Positions 55,527 through 64,000 of a stretch of DNA of 64,000 nucleotides are shown one piece after another. Origin of the DNA: Pseudomonas fluorescens (lineage in GTDB: Bacteria > Pseudomonadota > Gammaproteobacteria > Pseudomonadales > Pseudomonadaceae); the NCBI RefSeq assembly GCF_902497855.1, contig NZ_CABVHU010000004.1, positions 310,001-374,000 on the forward strand, read 5' to 3'. The notes under the pieces were generated by a model. The model saw only the letters and a program-made list of their open reading frames with translations, ran no database searches and was not told the DNA's origin. Every line of letters starts with the position of its first letter. The stretch's first letter is position 1. Position numbers and translations under genes: made by a program.

Positions 55527-57149
55527 TTAGAGCGCCTTGGCCCTGTCGCGCAGGACGTACTTCTGGATCTTGCCGGTGGACGTCTTCGGCAACAGGGTGA
55601 AGATCACCGTACGCGGGACCTTGAAACCGGCCAGGTGTTCGCGGCAGAAACCGATGATGTCGGCCTCGCGCACGTCCTGGTGATCGGCCTTCAAGGTGAT
55701 GAAGGCGCAAGGGGTTTCCCCCCATTTTTCATCGGGACGGGCCACGACGGCCGCTTCCATCACGCCCGGGTGGCGATAGAGCACGCCTTCGAGTTCGATG
55801 GTGGAAATGTTCTCGCCGCCGGAAATGATGATGTCCTTGAGCCGGTCCTTGATCTCGACATAACCGTCGGGATGACAGACCGCCAGGTCGCCGGTGTGGA
55901 ACCAGCCGCCTTCAAACGCTTCGGCGGTGGCGGTCGGGTTTTTCAGGTAACCCTTCATCACGGTATTGCCGCGCATGAAGATCTCACCGATGGTCTGCCC
56001 GTCCCGCGGGGTCGGTTCCAGGGTCTTCGAGTCCGCGACCATCACGCCTTCGAGCGTCGGGTAGCGCACGCCCTGGCGGGATTTGACCTGCGCCCGTTCG
56101 TCCAGCGGCAGTTTGTCCCATTCGGCATGCCAGGCGCAGAGGGTCACTGGGCCATAGGTTTCGGTCAGGCCATACACATGGGTGACCTTGATGCCCATTT
56201 CTTCCACGGCACCGATCACCTTGGCCGGCGGTGCGGCGCCGGCGACCATGGCGTTGACCGGGTGATCGATGGCCGCCTTCGCCGACTCCGGCATGTTGAC
56301 CAGGGCATTGAGCACGATCGGCGCAGCACAGAGGTGAGTGACCTGGTGCTCACGGATCAGCGTGAGGATTTTCTGCGGATCGACCCGGCGCAGGAACACA
56401 TGCACACCGGCCAGCGCGGTGATGGTCCAGGGGTAGCACCAGCCGTTGCAGTGAAACATCGGCAGGGTCCAGAGGTACACCGGATGGTTGCCCATGGCCC
56501 AGGTCATCTGGTTGCCCAGGGCGTTCAGGTACGCACCGCGATGGTGGTACACCACGCCCTTGGGATTACCGGTGGTGCCGGAGGTGTAGTTCAGCGAAAT
56601 GGCTTGCCATTCGTTCACCGGCCAGTGCCAGTCGAACGCCGGGTCGCCCTCGGCCAGCAGCGCTTCATAGTCCAGGTCGCTGACGGCCTCGCCTTCACCG
56701 TACTCGGGATCATTGACGTCGATGACCAGCGGCGGGTGATCCAGCATGCCGATCGCGGCGTGAATCACGCTATGGAACTCGCGGTCGGTGATCAGCACCT
56801 TGGCCTCGCCATGCTGCAGCATGAAGGCAATGGCTTCGGCATCCAGGCGCACGTTCAGCGGGTTGAGCACCGCGCCGATCATCGGCACGCCGAAGTGCAC
56901 TTCCAGCATCTCGGGAATGTTCGGCAGCATCACTGCCACCGTGTCGTTCTTGCCGATGCCGCGCCCGGCCAGCGCCGAGGCCAGGCGCCGGCAGCGGGTG
57001 TAGGTCTGGGCCCAGGTGCGACGGATCGAACCGTGGATCACGGCAGGGTAGTTGGGGTAAACGCTGGCGGTGCGCTCGATGAAGCTGAGCGGAGACAGGG
57101 CAATGTGATTGACAGCCGCAGGGCCTAGCCCTTGTTCATAGATCGACAT
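55527..57149 (-). CDS. AMP-forming acyl-CoA synthetase
   Basis: A 540-aa ANL-family ligase activating a short or medium carboxylic acid to its CoA ester. Adenylate motifs: 'LNYTSGTTGNPKGV', 'YGLTETYGPVT', 'GWFHTGDLAV' and 'DRLKDIIISGGENIS', with the C-terminal lysine in 'KTSTGKIQKYVLR'. The sequence is of the fatty-acyl/alkenoate type, not acetyl-CoA synthetase (which is ~650 aa). It is divergent from the histidine kinase gene, whose system may regulate it. Confidence 0.9.
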   Translation of the reverse strand: MSIYEQGLGPAAVNHIALSPLSFIERTASVYPNYPAVIHGSIRRTWAQTYTRCRRLASALAGRGIGKNDTVAVMLPNIPEMLEVHFGVPMIGAVLNPLNVRLDAEAIAFMLQHGEAKVLITDREFHSVIHAAIGMLDHPPLVIDVNDPEYGEGEAVSDLDYEALLAEGDPAFDWHWPVNEWQAISLNYTSGTTGNPKGVVYHHRGAYLNALGNQMTWAMGNHPVYLWTLPMFHCNGWCYPWTITALAGVHVFLRRVDPQKILTLIREHQVTHLCAAPIVLNALVNMPESAKAAIDHPVNAMVAGAAPPAKVIGAVEEMGIKVTHVYGLTETYGPVTLCAWHAEWDKLPLDERAQVKSRQGVRYPTLEGVMVADSKTLEPTPRDGQTIGEIFMRGNTVMKGYLKNPTATAEAFEGGWFHTGDLAVCHPDGYVEIKDRLKDIIISGGENISTIELEGVLYRHPGVMEAAVVARPDEKWGETPCAFITLKADHQDVREADIIGFCREHLAGFKVPRTVIFTLLPKTSTGKIQKYVLRDRAKAL

Positions 57150-57377
57150 GTACGGGTACTCGGTGGCTGATTGTTAGCTCTATGGTGGTCCTGCAGCGGT
57201 CCCGCTGAGGTCACCTTTTATGTCCGGTGTGCTTTATATAACATTCCTCCATAGATATGGAAGTACAACCTATAGCGTATAGTAAATATACTATACCTGA
57301 TTCTTGGGGTTCTAAATGAATGCGGCCTAACCCCTCAAGGTCGGTATATCCTTGGCTTCCCTGACGAAGGACCCGTG
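57150..57377. promoter_or_regulatory. Divergent promoter region with 20-bp palindrome
   Basis: The AT-rich 228-bp gap holds a perfect palindrome, GTATAGTA-AATA-TACTATAC (57277-57296), and a shorter dyad, CCATA-GA-TATGG (57249-57260). Both lie between the acyl-CoA synthetase and the histidine kinase starts. They are natural candidates for sites of the FixJ-type regulator encoded at 59659. Confidence 0.55.
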
Positions 57378-59654
57378 ATGACCCTGACCCCCGTTCGATT
57401 GCACAGCTGGTTGCGCCTGCAGCGTGAAGGTGTGTCCCTGGCCGCCCGGGCCGATGCCTTGTGCCGTGCGTTGCAGGAGTGCCCCGAGGTGCGCCGGGCG
57501 GTTTATCTGAGCTGGCAAGCCAAATCGCGGATCTACAGTCACGAAGGTGCCGCCCAGCATTTTCCACCGGGCCTGGGTGACCCTTCGCAAGCCAGCGATC
57601 AACGGCTGTTCGAGCGCCTGGTCGAGGCGGGGCGGCTGGATCTGGCGCAAGTGCGGCAACTCGATTGCTGGATGGCCGGCCGGCTGCGTCGGGCCGCCAT
57701 CAGCCACGGCCAGGTATTTGACCTGGCCTTGCAGCCGGATCAGCCGGGGTTGTTGCTGGTGGAGGTGTGCGAGGGCGTGAGCCTTGACTGGCTGGGTTGG
57801 GTCCAGGATTTGCTGACGACCTTGCTCAGCAGCGTCAGCGGCATGCTGCGCGGCTCGCCGCTGTTGGGCCACGATCCGCAACCGAGTCTGTTGCTCGATG
57901 CCCGGGGTCGGCCGCTGGAGTTCAATGCGGCGCTGCTGGCGCTGCTCGCGGAAAAGCCGCTGACCGAGCTGCCGGGCTTCCTGCCGGTGAATCATCGGGT
58001 GCTGGTGCGCGCCTGTCTCGACCAGCAACGCGCCATCGAAGGGGTCGAGGCCCAGTTCGAAGCGCAGATCCTGATCTGGACCTTTATCCCCGATCCCCAG
58101 GACAACCGCGTACTCGCCCGTTGCCGCGACGCCACTGCGCAAGTGCTGGCCGAGCGCGAAGCGACCAAGGCGCGCCGGCTGTACCGGCTGATCATCGAGA
58201 ACACCACTGACCTGATTTCCCGGCACACCCCGGACGGGCGCTTTCTCGATGCATCGCCGGCGTCCTGGACCTTGCTCGGCTACTGGCCCGAAGAGTTGCG
58301 CGGGCAAATGGCCCAGGGCCTGTTCCATGGCCAGGACCTGGCCAGCCTGGTGCAGCGCGCGCGCGATGCCCTGGAGCAGGACGGTTACCACACCATGACC
58401 TATCGCATCCGCCATCGGGACGGGCACTACCTGTGGTTCGAAACCGCCAGCCGGGCGATCCGGGAAACCTACACCGGTGCGGTGGTCGAAGTGGTCAGCG
58501 TCTCCCGGGACATCACCGCCCGGGTGCAGGCCGAGGAGAACAAGCGACGCCTGGCCGAAGTGGTCGAGGTCAACACCGATCCGGTGCTGTTCATCGACCC
58601 CGAGGGGCAAGTCACTTATCTCAACCCGGCGGCCCGGCGTATCCTCGGGGTCGACGAGCAACAGCCGATGCCGACCCTGGCGCAGTTGTTCGCCAGCAGC
58701 GACCTGGCCCGCCTGCAACGCGACGGCTGGAGCGGCGCCGAGCGCAACGGGGTGTGGAGCACCGATGCCCGCTTGCAACCTCCGGGCGGCGGCACGTCGG
58801 TGCCGGTCTCGCTGGTACTGCTGGCGCACCGTTCCGCCGGCGGCGAGCGCTATTACTCATTGGTGGCGCGGGACATGACCGAGCGCGAACTGCGCGAAGT
58901 GCAACAGCGCCGCCATCAGGACGAACTGGCACACACCGCGCGGCTGGTGACCCTGGGGGAACTGGCCTCGGGCATCGCCCACGAAATCAATCAGCCGCTG
59001 GCGGCCGTGGTCAATTATGCCAACGCCAGCCAGCGCTATTTGCAGACGCTGGACTCCAACCCCCAGGCCGCCGCCAGAGTCGCCCAAGGCCTGGAACGCA
59101 TCACCCACCACGCGACCCATGCCTCGGAAGTCATCCGGCGTCTGCGGGCCTTCCTGCGCAAGGGGCAGCGGCGCATGCAGGCCCTGAATTTCACCGACGT
59201 CGCCCGCGAGGCCGTACGCTTGTGCGCCTGGGAAGCGAATAATTGCCAAGTGACAATCGAGGATCGACTGCCGGATAATCTGCCGCCGGTTTACGCCGAC
59301 CGGGTACTGCTGGAGCAGGTCTTGCTCAATCTGCTGCGCAATGCGATCGACGCCAACCGCGAACAGCATCCGGGGCAGCCTTCGCTGATCGTGATGGCGG
59401 CCGGGCAGGGCAGTGGCGCAACGGTGGAAATCAGCGTGCAGGACCAGGGCCCCGGCGTCAGCGAGCCGGAGCTCGAGCAGATCTTTACCCCGTTCTATAC
59501 CAGCAAGCCCGATGGCCTGGGGCTTGGGCTGTCCATGAGTCGCAGCATCATCGAAGGTTTCGGTGGCGAGTTGCAGGCCCGCCGCCAGCCGGTCGGGCTG
59601 CTGATGTGTTGCCGCTTGCCGCTGGCCGGTCCGACAAAACAACAACAGGAATAA
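57378..59654 (+). CDS. PAS-domain sensor histidine kinase
   Basis: A 758-aa soluble kinase. The N-terminal ~260 residues hold a partner-specific region and a weak PAS-like segment ('PSLLLDARGRPLEFNAAL'). Two clear PAS domains follow at about 270-385 and 390-505 ('LIIENTTDLISRHTPDGRFLDASPA', 'EVNTDPVLFIDPEGQVTYLNPAA'). The phosphoacceptor H535 lies in 'IAHEINQPLAAVVNYANAS', and the ATPase domain has 'NLLRNAIDAN' and 'DGLGLGLSMS'. This is the FixL/TodS-like NtrB-type class. GAAGGA precedes the ATG at 57378. The regulator gene follows 4 bp later. No membrane helices, so it senses an internal signal, perhaps an acid or CoA-ester of the adjacent pathway. Confidence 0.9.
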   Translation: MTLTPVRLHSWLRLQREGVSLAARADALCRALQECPEVRRAVYLSWQAKSRIYSHEGAAQHFPPGLGDPSQASDQRLFERLVEAGRLDLAQVRQLDCWMAGRLRRAAISHGQVFDLALQPDQPGLLLVEVCEGVSLDWLGWVQDLLTTLLSSVSGMLRGSPLLGHDPQPSLLLDARGRPLEFNAALLALLAEKPLTELPGFLPVNHRVLVRACLDQQRAIEGVEAQFEAQILIWTFIPDPQDNRVLARCRDATAQVLAEREATKARRLYRLIIENTTDLISRHTPDGRFLDASPASWTLLGYWPEELRGQMAQGLFHGQDLASLVQRARDALEQDGYHTMTYRIRHRDGHYLWFETASRAIRETYTGAVVEVVSVSRDITARVQAEENKRRLAEVVEVNTDPVLFIDPEGQVTYLNPAARRILGVDEQQPMPTLAQLFASSDLARLQRDGWSGAERNGVWSTDARLQPPGGGTSVPVSLVLLAHRSAGGERYYSLVARDMTERELREVQQRRHQDELAHTARLVTLGELASGIAHEINQPLAAVVNYANASQRYLQTLDSNPQAAARVAQGLERITHHATHASEVIRRLRAFLRKGQRRMQALNFTDVAREAVRLCAWEANNCQVTIEDRLPDNLPPVYADRVLLEQVLLNLLRNAIDANREQHPGQPSLIVMAAGQGSGATVEISVQDQGPGVSEPELEQIFTPFYTSKPDGLGLGLSMSRSIIEGFGGELQARRQPVGLLMCCRLPLAGPTKQQQE

Positions 59655-59658
59655 TGCA

Positions 59659-60294
59659 ATGGCAGGTGCGACTGAGCACGTGGTGTATGTGGTCGACGAC
59701 GATCAAGGCATGCTCGATTCAACGGTCTGGCTTCTGGAATCGGTGGGGCTCAAGGCGTTGCCGTTTACCAGTGGCGCGGCGTTTCTCAATGCCTGTGATG
59801 CGGGTCTCGATGCCTGCGTGCTGCTCGACGTGCGCATGCCCGGCATGGGTGGCCTGAACGTGCAGGAAGAAATGCGCGCACGGGAGCTGAACCTGCCGAT
59901 CATCTTCGTCAGCGGTCACGCCGATGTGCCGATCGTGGTTCGAGCGTTCAAGGCCGGTGCCCATGACTTCATCGAGAAACCCTACAACGAGCAATTGCTG
60001 CTGGACAGCGTGCACCAGGCCCTCGGCAACTGCGCGGCCAACCGCTCGGGCAATCAGGGCCACGACGCCTTGCAGGCGCGCCTGCTCACCCTGACGCCAC
60101 GGGAGCGCGACGTCTTGTTGCCGCTGGTGCAGGGCTACACCACCCGCGAAATCGCCGAGCAACTGGGGGTGAGCGCCAAAACCGTCGACCTGTATCGCTC
60201 GCGGGTGATGAAGCGCATGCAGGCCAGCACCTTGCCGGACCTGGTGGGCATGGCGATCGCCGCGCAGCTGGTCAATCCATTGAAGCTGCGTTGA
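59659..60294 (+). CDS. FixJ-type (LuxR-family) response regulator
   Basis: A 211-aa regulator. The receiver domain (about 8-120) has phospho-acceptor D57 in 'LLDVRMPGMGG' and 'SGHADVPIVVRAFKAGAHDFIEKP', the FixJ-type pattern. The LuxR/GerE helix-turn-helix (about 140-200) has 'LTPRERDVLLPLVQGYTTREIAEQLGVSAKTVDLYRSRVMKRM'. It begins 4 bp after the kinase gene, so the two are a cognate pair. Likely targets are the divergent acyl-CoA synthetase gene and actP region. Confidence 0.93.
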   Translation: MAGATEHVVYVVDDDQGMLDSTVWLLESVGLKALPFTSGAAFLNACDAGLDACVLLDVRMPGMGGLNVQEEMRARELNLPIIFVSGHADVPIVVRAFKAGAHDFIEKPYNEQLLLDSVHQALGNCAANRSGNQGHDALQARLLTLTPRERDVLLPLVQGYTTREIAEQLGVSAKTVDLYRSRVMKRMQASTLPDLVGMAIAAQLVNPLKLR

Positions 60295-60371
60295 GACCGC
60301 GCATTTTCCATCGAGGGTCTATGCTGGGCTAACCGATCCCCTACCTTGCAGTGATCTGCAATGAGGCATCC

Positions 60372-61448
60372 ATGGAGCCCACGTCCATCTCCGAAAAGAC
60401 GTTCACCCGCAGTATGCTCGATGTGCTGATTCGATTCGGGCTGATTCTGGTCCTGGTGCTGTTCTGCTTCGAGATATTCAGCCCGTTCCTCGATCTCATC
60501 CTGTGGTCGGTGATCCTCGCAATCACCCTTTACCCGCTGCAAGTGCGGCTCAGGGAACCGCTCGGCGATAAAGATGGGGTGATTGCCACGCTGATCGTGC
60601 TGGTTGCCATCATGATCCTCGTGGTGCCGATCTACCTGTTGGGGGTCTCGATTGCAGATTCGGTCGAACACGCCATGGCGATCGTCAAGGGGGGCGATTT
60701 CCATATTCCGCCACCCGCCGAATCAGTCGCCGGTTGGCCGTTGATCGGCGAGCCGCTATCGGCCCTTTGGCTACAGGCTTCCACCAACCTTCCCGACCTG
60801 GCCGCGAAGTACCTGCCGCAGATCAAACACGCCAGCCTGGGCCTGTTGAGCAAGCTGGCCGGCGTCGGCATGGGTTTACTGATGTTTATCTTCGCCTTGA
60901 TCATCGCGGGGATCGTCATGGCCTATGGCGAGAGCGGGTACCGCAGCTCGGTGCAAATTGCATCGCGCCTCAGCGGGCCGGAAAAGGGTCGGCAAATTGC
61001 CGCACTGTGCACCTCCACGATCCGTGCGGTGGCGCTGGGGGTGGTCGGCATCGCCTTCATCCAGATGCTGCTGGTGGGCCTCGGATTTGTCTTCAAGGGT
61101 GTCCCGGGTGCCGGGCTGCTGGCGTTGGCCGTGCTGTTGCTGGGCATCATGCAACTGCCGGCGACCCTGATCACGCTGCCGGTGATTGCCTTCGTGTTCG
61201 CCACCGAAGGCGCCAGCACGGCGACGATCGTCTTCGCCATCTATGTCTTCGTCGCCGGCCTTGTCGATAACGTGCTCAAGCCATTGCTGCTGGGCCGCGG
61301 CGTCGATGTACCGATGCCGGTGATATTGATCGGCGCGCTGGGCGGCATGGTCACCAGCGGCATCATCGGGCTGTTCATCGGTCCGGTGGTGCTGGCGGTC
61401 GGGTATCAATTATTCTGGCAATGGGTGCAGGACAAGCCGCAGGCGTGA
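60372..61448 (+). CDS. AI-2E family transporter (PerM/YhhT type)
   Basis: A 358-aa membrane protein with about eight helices, paired at the N terminus (LIRFGLILVLVLFCFEIFSPFLDLILWSVILAITLYPL) and in a C-terminal bundle with 'GVPGAGLLALAVLLLGIMQLP' and 'DNVLKPLLLGRGVDVPMPVILIGALGGM'. These are signatures of the UPF0118/AI-2E exporter family, whose members include permeases and Na+/H+ antiporters. The ATG at 60372 has GAGG upstream. True substrate unknown. The next gene starts 14 bp after its stop, so co-transcription is likely. Confidence 0.87.
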   Translation: MEPTSISEKTFTRSMLDVLIRFGLILVLVLFCFEIFSPFLDLILWSVILAITLYPLQVRLREPLGDKDGVIATLIVLVAIMILVVPIYLLGVSIADSVEHAMAIVKGGDFHIPPPAESVAGWPLIGEPLSALWLQASTNLPDLAAKYLPQIKHASLGLLSKLAGVGMGLLMFIFALIIAGIVMAYGESGYRSSVQIASRLSGPEKGRQIAALCTSTIRAVALGVVGIAFIQMLLVGLGFVFKGVPGAGLLALAVLLLGIMQLPATLITLPVIAFVFATEGASTATIVFAIYVFVAGLVDNVLKPLLLGRGVDVPMPVILIGALGGMVTSGIIGLFIGPVVLAVGYQLFWQWVQDKPQA

Positions 61449-61462
61449 GGAGGGCAGTCACC

Positions 61463-62194
61463 ATGAGCGAGCCGCATCAGGATCTGCTGGACGAGGTACT
61501 GCGCGCCCATGGCGGCCTCGAGCGCTGGAAGGCCTTCAGTCAGGTGCGCGCCACTATCGTGACCGGTGGCTCGCTCTGGCCCATGAAAGGCCTGACCCAG
61601 GACAGCGCACCCCGCCAGATGACCGTCTGGCTGCATGAACAGCGCGCCTCGGTGACGCCTTTCGGCGGCCCTGATCAATTGACCGCCTTCTCACCGGACC
61701 GAATTGCCATCGAAAAAACCGACGGCACGGTGATTGCCGAGCGATCCGCGCCCAGGGAATCCTTCCGCGATCATGGCGAAAACAGCCCCTGGGATCCGCT
61801 GCACCGTGCGTACTTCAACGGTTACGCGCTCTGGTCTTACCTGACCATGCCTTTCCAGTTCACCTGGCCGGGCGTGGCCATCGAAGAAATCGAACCCTGG
61901 CAAGAGGGAACCCATCACTGGCGACGCTTGCGGGTGACCTTTCCCGAGCACATCGCCACCCACTGCGCGGTGCAGGATTTCTACTTCGGCGAGGACTTCC
62001 TGCTGCGTCGCCACGACTACAAGGTGGACATCAGCGGCGGCTTGCCTGCCGCCCAATATGTAGGTGACTACGTCGAGGCAGACGGGCTGCGCATGCCCGG
62101 CAAGCGGCGCGCCTATCGACGCGGGCCCGATGGTCAGGCCGACACCGGGGCCTTGCTGGTGGCGATCGACCTCAGTGACATCGCCTACTCGTAG
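61463..62194 (+). CDS. Conserved hypothetical protein
   Basis: A 243-aa protein with no signal peptide or membrane helix. It starts 'DLLDEVLRAHGGLERWKAFSQVRATIVTGGSLW' and continues as a beta-rich fold resembling outer-membrane lipoprotein-type half barrels (LolA-like 'HGG...W' opening). The family has no function I can name. AGGAGG is well placed before the ATG at 61463; the frame is open upstream. The MaoC-like gene follows 21 bp later. Confidence 0.7.
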   Translation: MSEPHQDLLDEVLRAHGGLERWKAFSQVRATIVTGGSLWPMKGLTQDSAPRQMTVWLHEQRASVTPFGGPDQLTAFSPDRIAIEKTDGTVIAERSAPRESFRDHGENSPWDPLHRAYFNGYALWSYLTMPFQFTWPGVAIEEIEPWQEGTHHWRRLRVTFPEHIATHCAVQDFYFGEDFLLRRHDYKVDISGGLPAAQYVGDYVEADGLRMPGKRRAYRRGPDGQADTGALLVAIDLSDIAYS

Positions 62195-62215
62195 TGCAAC
62201 GCGGAGGAATGAATC

Positions 62216-62680
62216 ATGAACCTGCATGCCTGGGAAAAACTCTACCTCGATGACCTGAGACTGGGTCAGGTATTTGACAGCGACCCTGTGCGCGTCGAGC
62301 GCGAGGCGATGTTGGCGTTTGCCCGGGCGTTCGATCCGCAACCCTTCCATCTCGATCCTGAAGCGGCCAGCCTGAGCCTGTTCCGCGGCCTGGCGGCCAG
62401 TGGCTGGAACACCGCGGCCCTGACCATGAAAATGCTGGTGGACAGCGTGCCGCTGGCGGACGGGATCATTGGCCTGGGGATCGAACTGAGCTGGCCGACG
62501 CCGACTTATCCGGACGACGTATTGCGCCTCAAATGCACCGTGCAGGCGATCGAGCCGTCCGCGTCCAAACCGGATCGGGGCGTGGTGACGATGCTGATGG
62601 AAACCCTCAATCAGAACGACAAGGTGGTGCAGCGGGCGACGGGCAAGTTGCTGGTGTTCAATACCCCGGCGCCGGATTGA
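62216..62680 (+). CDS. MaoC-like hot-dog fold dehydratase
   Basis: A 154-aa protein of the MaoC family. The hydratase-2-type segment 'FARAFDPQPFHLDPEAA' supplies the Asp and His expected in the active site, and 'FRGLAASGWNTAALTMKMLVD' follows as usual. Members hydrate enoyl-CoA to (R)-3-hydroxyacyl-CoA, which would feed PHA synthesis. Substrate cannot be set here. CGGAGGA precedes the ATG. It is the last gene of the run; the next gene is convergent. Confidence 0.85.
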   Translation: MNLHAWEKLYLDDLRLGQVFDSDPVRVEREAMLAFARAFDPQPFHLDPEAASLSLFRGLAASGWNTAALTMKMLVDSVPLADGIIGLGIELSWPTPTYPDDVLRLKCTVQAIEPSASKPDRGVVTMLMETLNQNDKVVQRATGKLLVFNTPAPD

Positions 62681-62689
62681 GCAGGCGCT

Positions 62690-63559
62690 TCACAGGTGTT
62701 GCTTGAGGTATTGGGCAAATTCCCGTGCCAGCTGCGAGGGCTCTTCCTGGGTGGGCAGCAATAGCGCGATCTGGTAGTGGATAGCCGGTGAGAATGGCTT
62801 CAGGACCAGATCGCGGGTGAAAGGCAGGCTGACCACCGGATCGACGATCCCGACCCCCAGGCCCGAGCGGACCAGCTCGCAGGCCGTCGAAAAGAATTCG
62901 GTCTCCGCCACCACGTTCCAGGTTGAACCGTACGCCGAAAAAGCCAATGCCAGCTGCTGGTAGATCGGGTCGCCCTTGAACAGCGAAACAAAGGGCACGC
63001 CGTCCAGATCCGCCGGGGTAATCACCTCCCGTTCGGCGAGGGGATGTCCGATCGGCACCATGCACTGGCATTCATAGGAAATCACCTGCATGTTCGAAGT
63101 CGGGTAGTCCAGGGGCAGCTCGGCAATGGCCATGTCGAATTGCTGGGTCGTCATCAGTTCACGCACCGACTGCGAGTTACGGGTGATGATCTTCAGCTCA
63201 AGCCCCGGACGGTCTTTCGCGAATTCGGCCATCAACCGGGGCAGCAGGCTGATCGAGATGCTGGCGTAGGCGGCGATCGCCAGATGGCCACGTTTGCCGG
63301 TTCGAATTTCCTTGGCGATGCGGTTGGTTTTCTCCACCGCCTCGAGCGCCCGTTCCGCCTCGACGAAAAACAGCCGTGCCTCGGGGGTGGGCTGCAGGCG
63401 ACCGCCCTTGCGCACGAACAGCTTCAAGCCCGTCTCGTGCTCCAGGTTGGCAATGGTGCTGCTGATGGCGGGCTGGGAAATGCTCAACAGCGCCGCTGCA
63501 CGGGTCATGGTGCCGTGGATCATCAAGGTTCTGAAGCACTCGAGCTGGCGGATTCGCAT
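62690..63559 (-). CDS. LysR-family transcriptional regulator
   Basis: A 289-aa LysR protein. The N-terminal winged helix-turn-helix reads 'QLECFRTLMIHGTMTRAAALLSISQPAISSTIANLEHETGLKLFVR', and the effector domain (about 90-285) has 'LAIAAYASISISLLPRL' and 'VRSGLGVGIVDPVVSL'. It is divergent from the DUF1989 gene across a 117-bp gap and probably controls it. The effector is unknown; the context suggests a urea or amine compound. Confidence 0.9.
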   Translation of the reverse strand: MRIRQLECFRTLMIHGTMTRAAALLSISQPAISSTIANLEHETGLKLFVRKGGRLQPTPEARLFFVEAERALEAVEKTNRIAKEIRTGKRGHLAIAAYASISISLLPRLMAEFAKDRPGLELKIITRNSQSVRELMTTQQFDMAIAELPLDYPTSNMQVISYECQCMVPIGHPLAEREVITPADLDGVPFVSLFKGDPIYQQLALAFSAYGSTWNVVAETEFFSTACELVRSGLGVGIVDPVVSLPFTRDLVLKPFSPAIHYQIALLLPTQEEPSQLAREFAQYLKQHL

Positions 63560-63676
63560 GGGCCACCCTATAGATTTGGCTTATACCGAGGCCACTTTAT
63601 ATTATTGGTTTGCGCTTTTCCCCTGTGTTTTCCTTGATTGCAGGCACCCAGCCCCTGACAAAGAGGAGAACAAGGC

Positions 63677-64000
63677 ATGACTACAATGACGTCGATTCAA
63701 CCCGGTACACGGATCCGCCTGCCGGCCCGGCGCGGTGTCGCGATCAGGCTTGAACAGGGGCAAACCCTCACGCTGATCAATACCCATGGCCAGCAGGTCG
63801 TGGACACCTGGGCGTTCAACCCGGATGACCTGCGCGAAGCCATGTCGATGGAACACAGTCGGCCTTTCTGGTTGAAGCTCAACCCGCGCCAGGGTGACAG
63901 CCTCGTCACCAACCAACGGCGCAAAATCCTCACCCTTACCGAGGACACCACCCCCGGCGTGCACGACACGCTGGTCGCCGCCTGCGACCCGACTCGCTAC
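63677..64000 (+). CDS. Urea carboxylase-associated DUF1989 protein (N-terminal part, cut by window end)
   Basis: The frame is open for 108 codons from the ATG at 63677 to the last base of the window. AAGAGGAG lies upstream. The start 'PGTRIRLPARRGVAIRLEQGQTLTLINTHGQQVVDTWAFN', then 'SMEHSR' and 'DTTPGVHDTLVAACDP', are characteristic of the DUF1989 family that accompanies urea carboxylase genes. The catalytic role is not well established. The rest, and any operon partners, lie beyond the window. Confidence 0.88.
   Translation, partial: MTTMTSIQPGTRIRLPARRGVAIRLEQGQTLTLINTHGQQVVDTWAFNPDDLREAMSMEHSRPFWLKLNPRQGDSLVTNQRRKILTLTEDTTPGVHDTLVAACDPTRY

Overview
The window looks like a stretch of chromosome from a Pseudomonas of the fluorescens group. 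The evidence is the GC-rich codon use, the dense sprinkling of pseudomonad REP palindromes (core GTAGGAGC...GCGAAG or GTGGGAGCGAG...), and the type I lipase secretion cluster (transporter aprDEF plus an RTX family I.3 lipase). I see no insertion sequence, prophage, rRNA or CRISPR array. One tRNA gene is present, selC.

Layout. 0-7.4 kb: the end of a LysR regulator, then aprD-aprE-aprF and the 617-aa RTX lipase/polyurethanase they should export. The serralysin protease and its inhibitor, often found upstream of such transporters, are not here. 7.4-15 kb: a small lipoprotein; a FAN1-type nuclease overlapping an XPD/DinG-type Fe-S helicase with a fused PD-(D/E)XK domain; a lone zeta-toxin-like P-loop protein; a PAS-PAS hybrid histidine kinase. 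15-25 kb: housekeeping and stress genes (hemerythrin, Zn-alcohol dehydrogenase, Na+/H+ antiporter, Yip1, PncC, DUF421, SDR, PatB-like C-S lyase) separated by REP doublets. 25-35 kb: a complete selenium-dependent formate dehydrogenase module. It holds fdh alpha with in-frame UGA and hairpin, beta, gamma, fdhE, then a REPIN array, selA, selB and the selenocysteine tRNA. 35-50 kb: a short-chain PHA (PHB) locus, phbC-phbA-phbB with divergent phbR, a DUF3141 protein, a phasin and phaR. Between phasin and phaR sits a nor operon (norC with an extra haem domain, norB, norQ, norD and a 36-codon membrane ORF). 50-63 kb: OprD porin, acyl-CoA dehydrogenase, acetate permease actP with its DUF485 partner, acyl-CoA synthetase, a divergent PAS histidine kinase with FixJ-type regulator, AI-2E family transporter, a conserved hypothetical and a MaoC-like protein. 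62.7-64 kb: a LysR gene divergent from a DUF1989 gene cut by the window end.

How it fits together. The formate module is self-sufficient: it encodes the selenoenzyme, its maturation factor and the Sec insertion machinery, lacking only selD. The PHB module has synthesis, regulation and granule-coat genes. A hairpin plus T tract between phbA and phbC and a long inverted repeat before the phasin are likely control points. The 51-60 kb genes look like a short-chain acid uptake and activation module (ActP, acyl-CoA synthetase, acyl-CoA dehydrogenase) with its own two-component system.

The least familiar items are the FAN1/Fe-S-helicase-nuclease pair, the lone zeta-like protein, the diheme NorC with its small membrane ORF, and the repeat-tailed DUF3141 protein. 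All function calls are by reading motifs; no database search was run.
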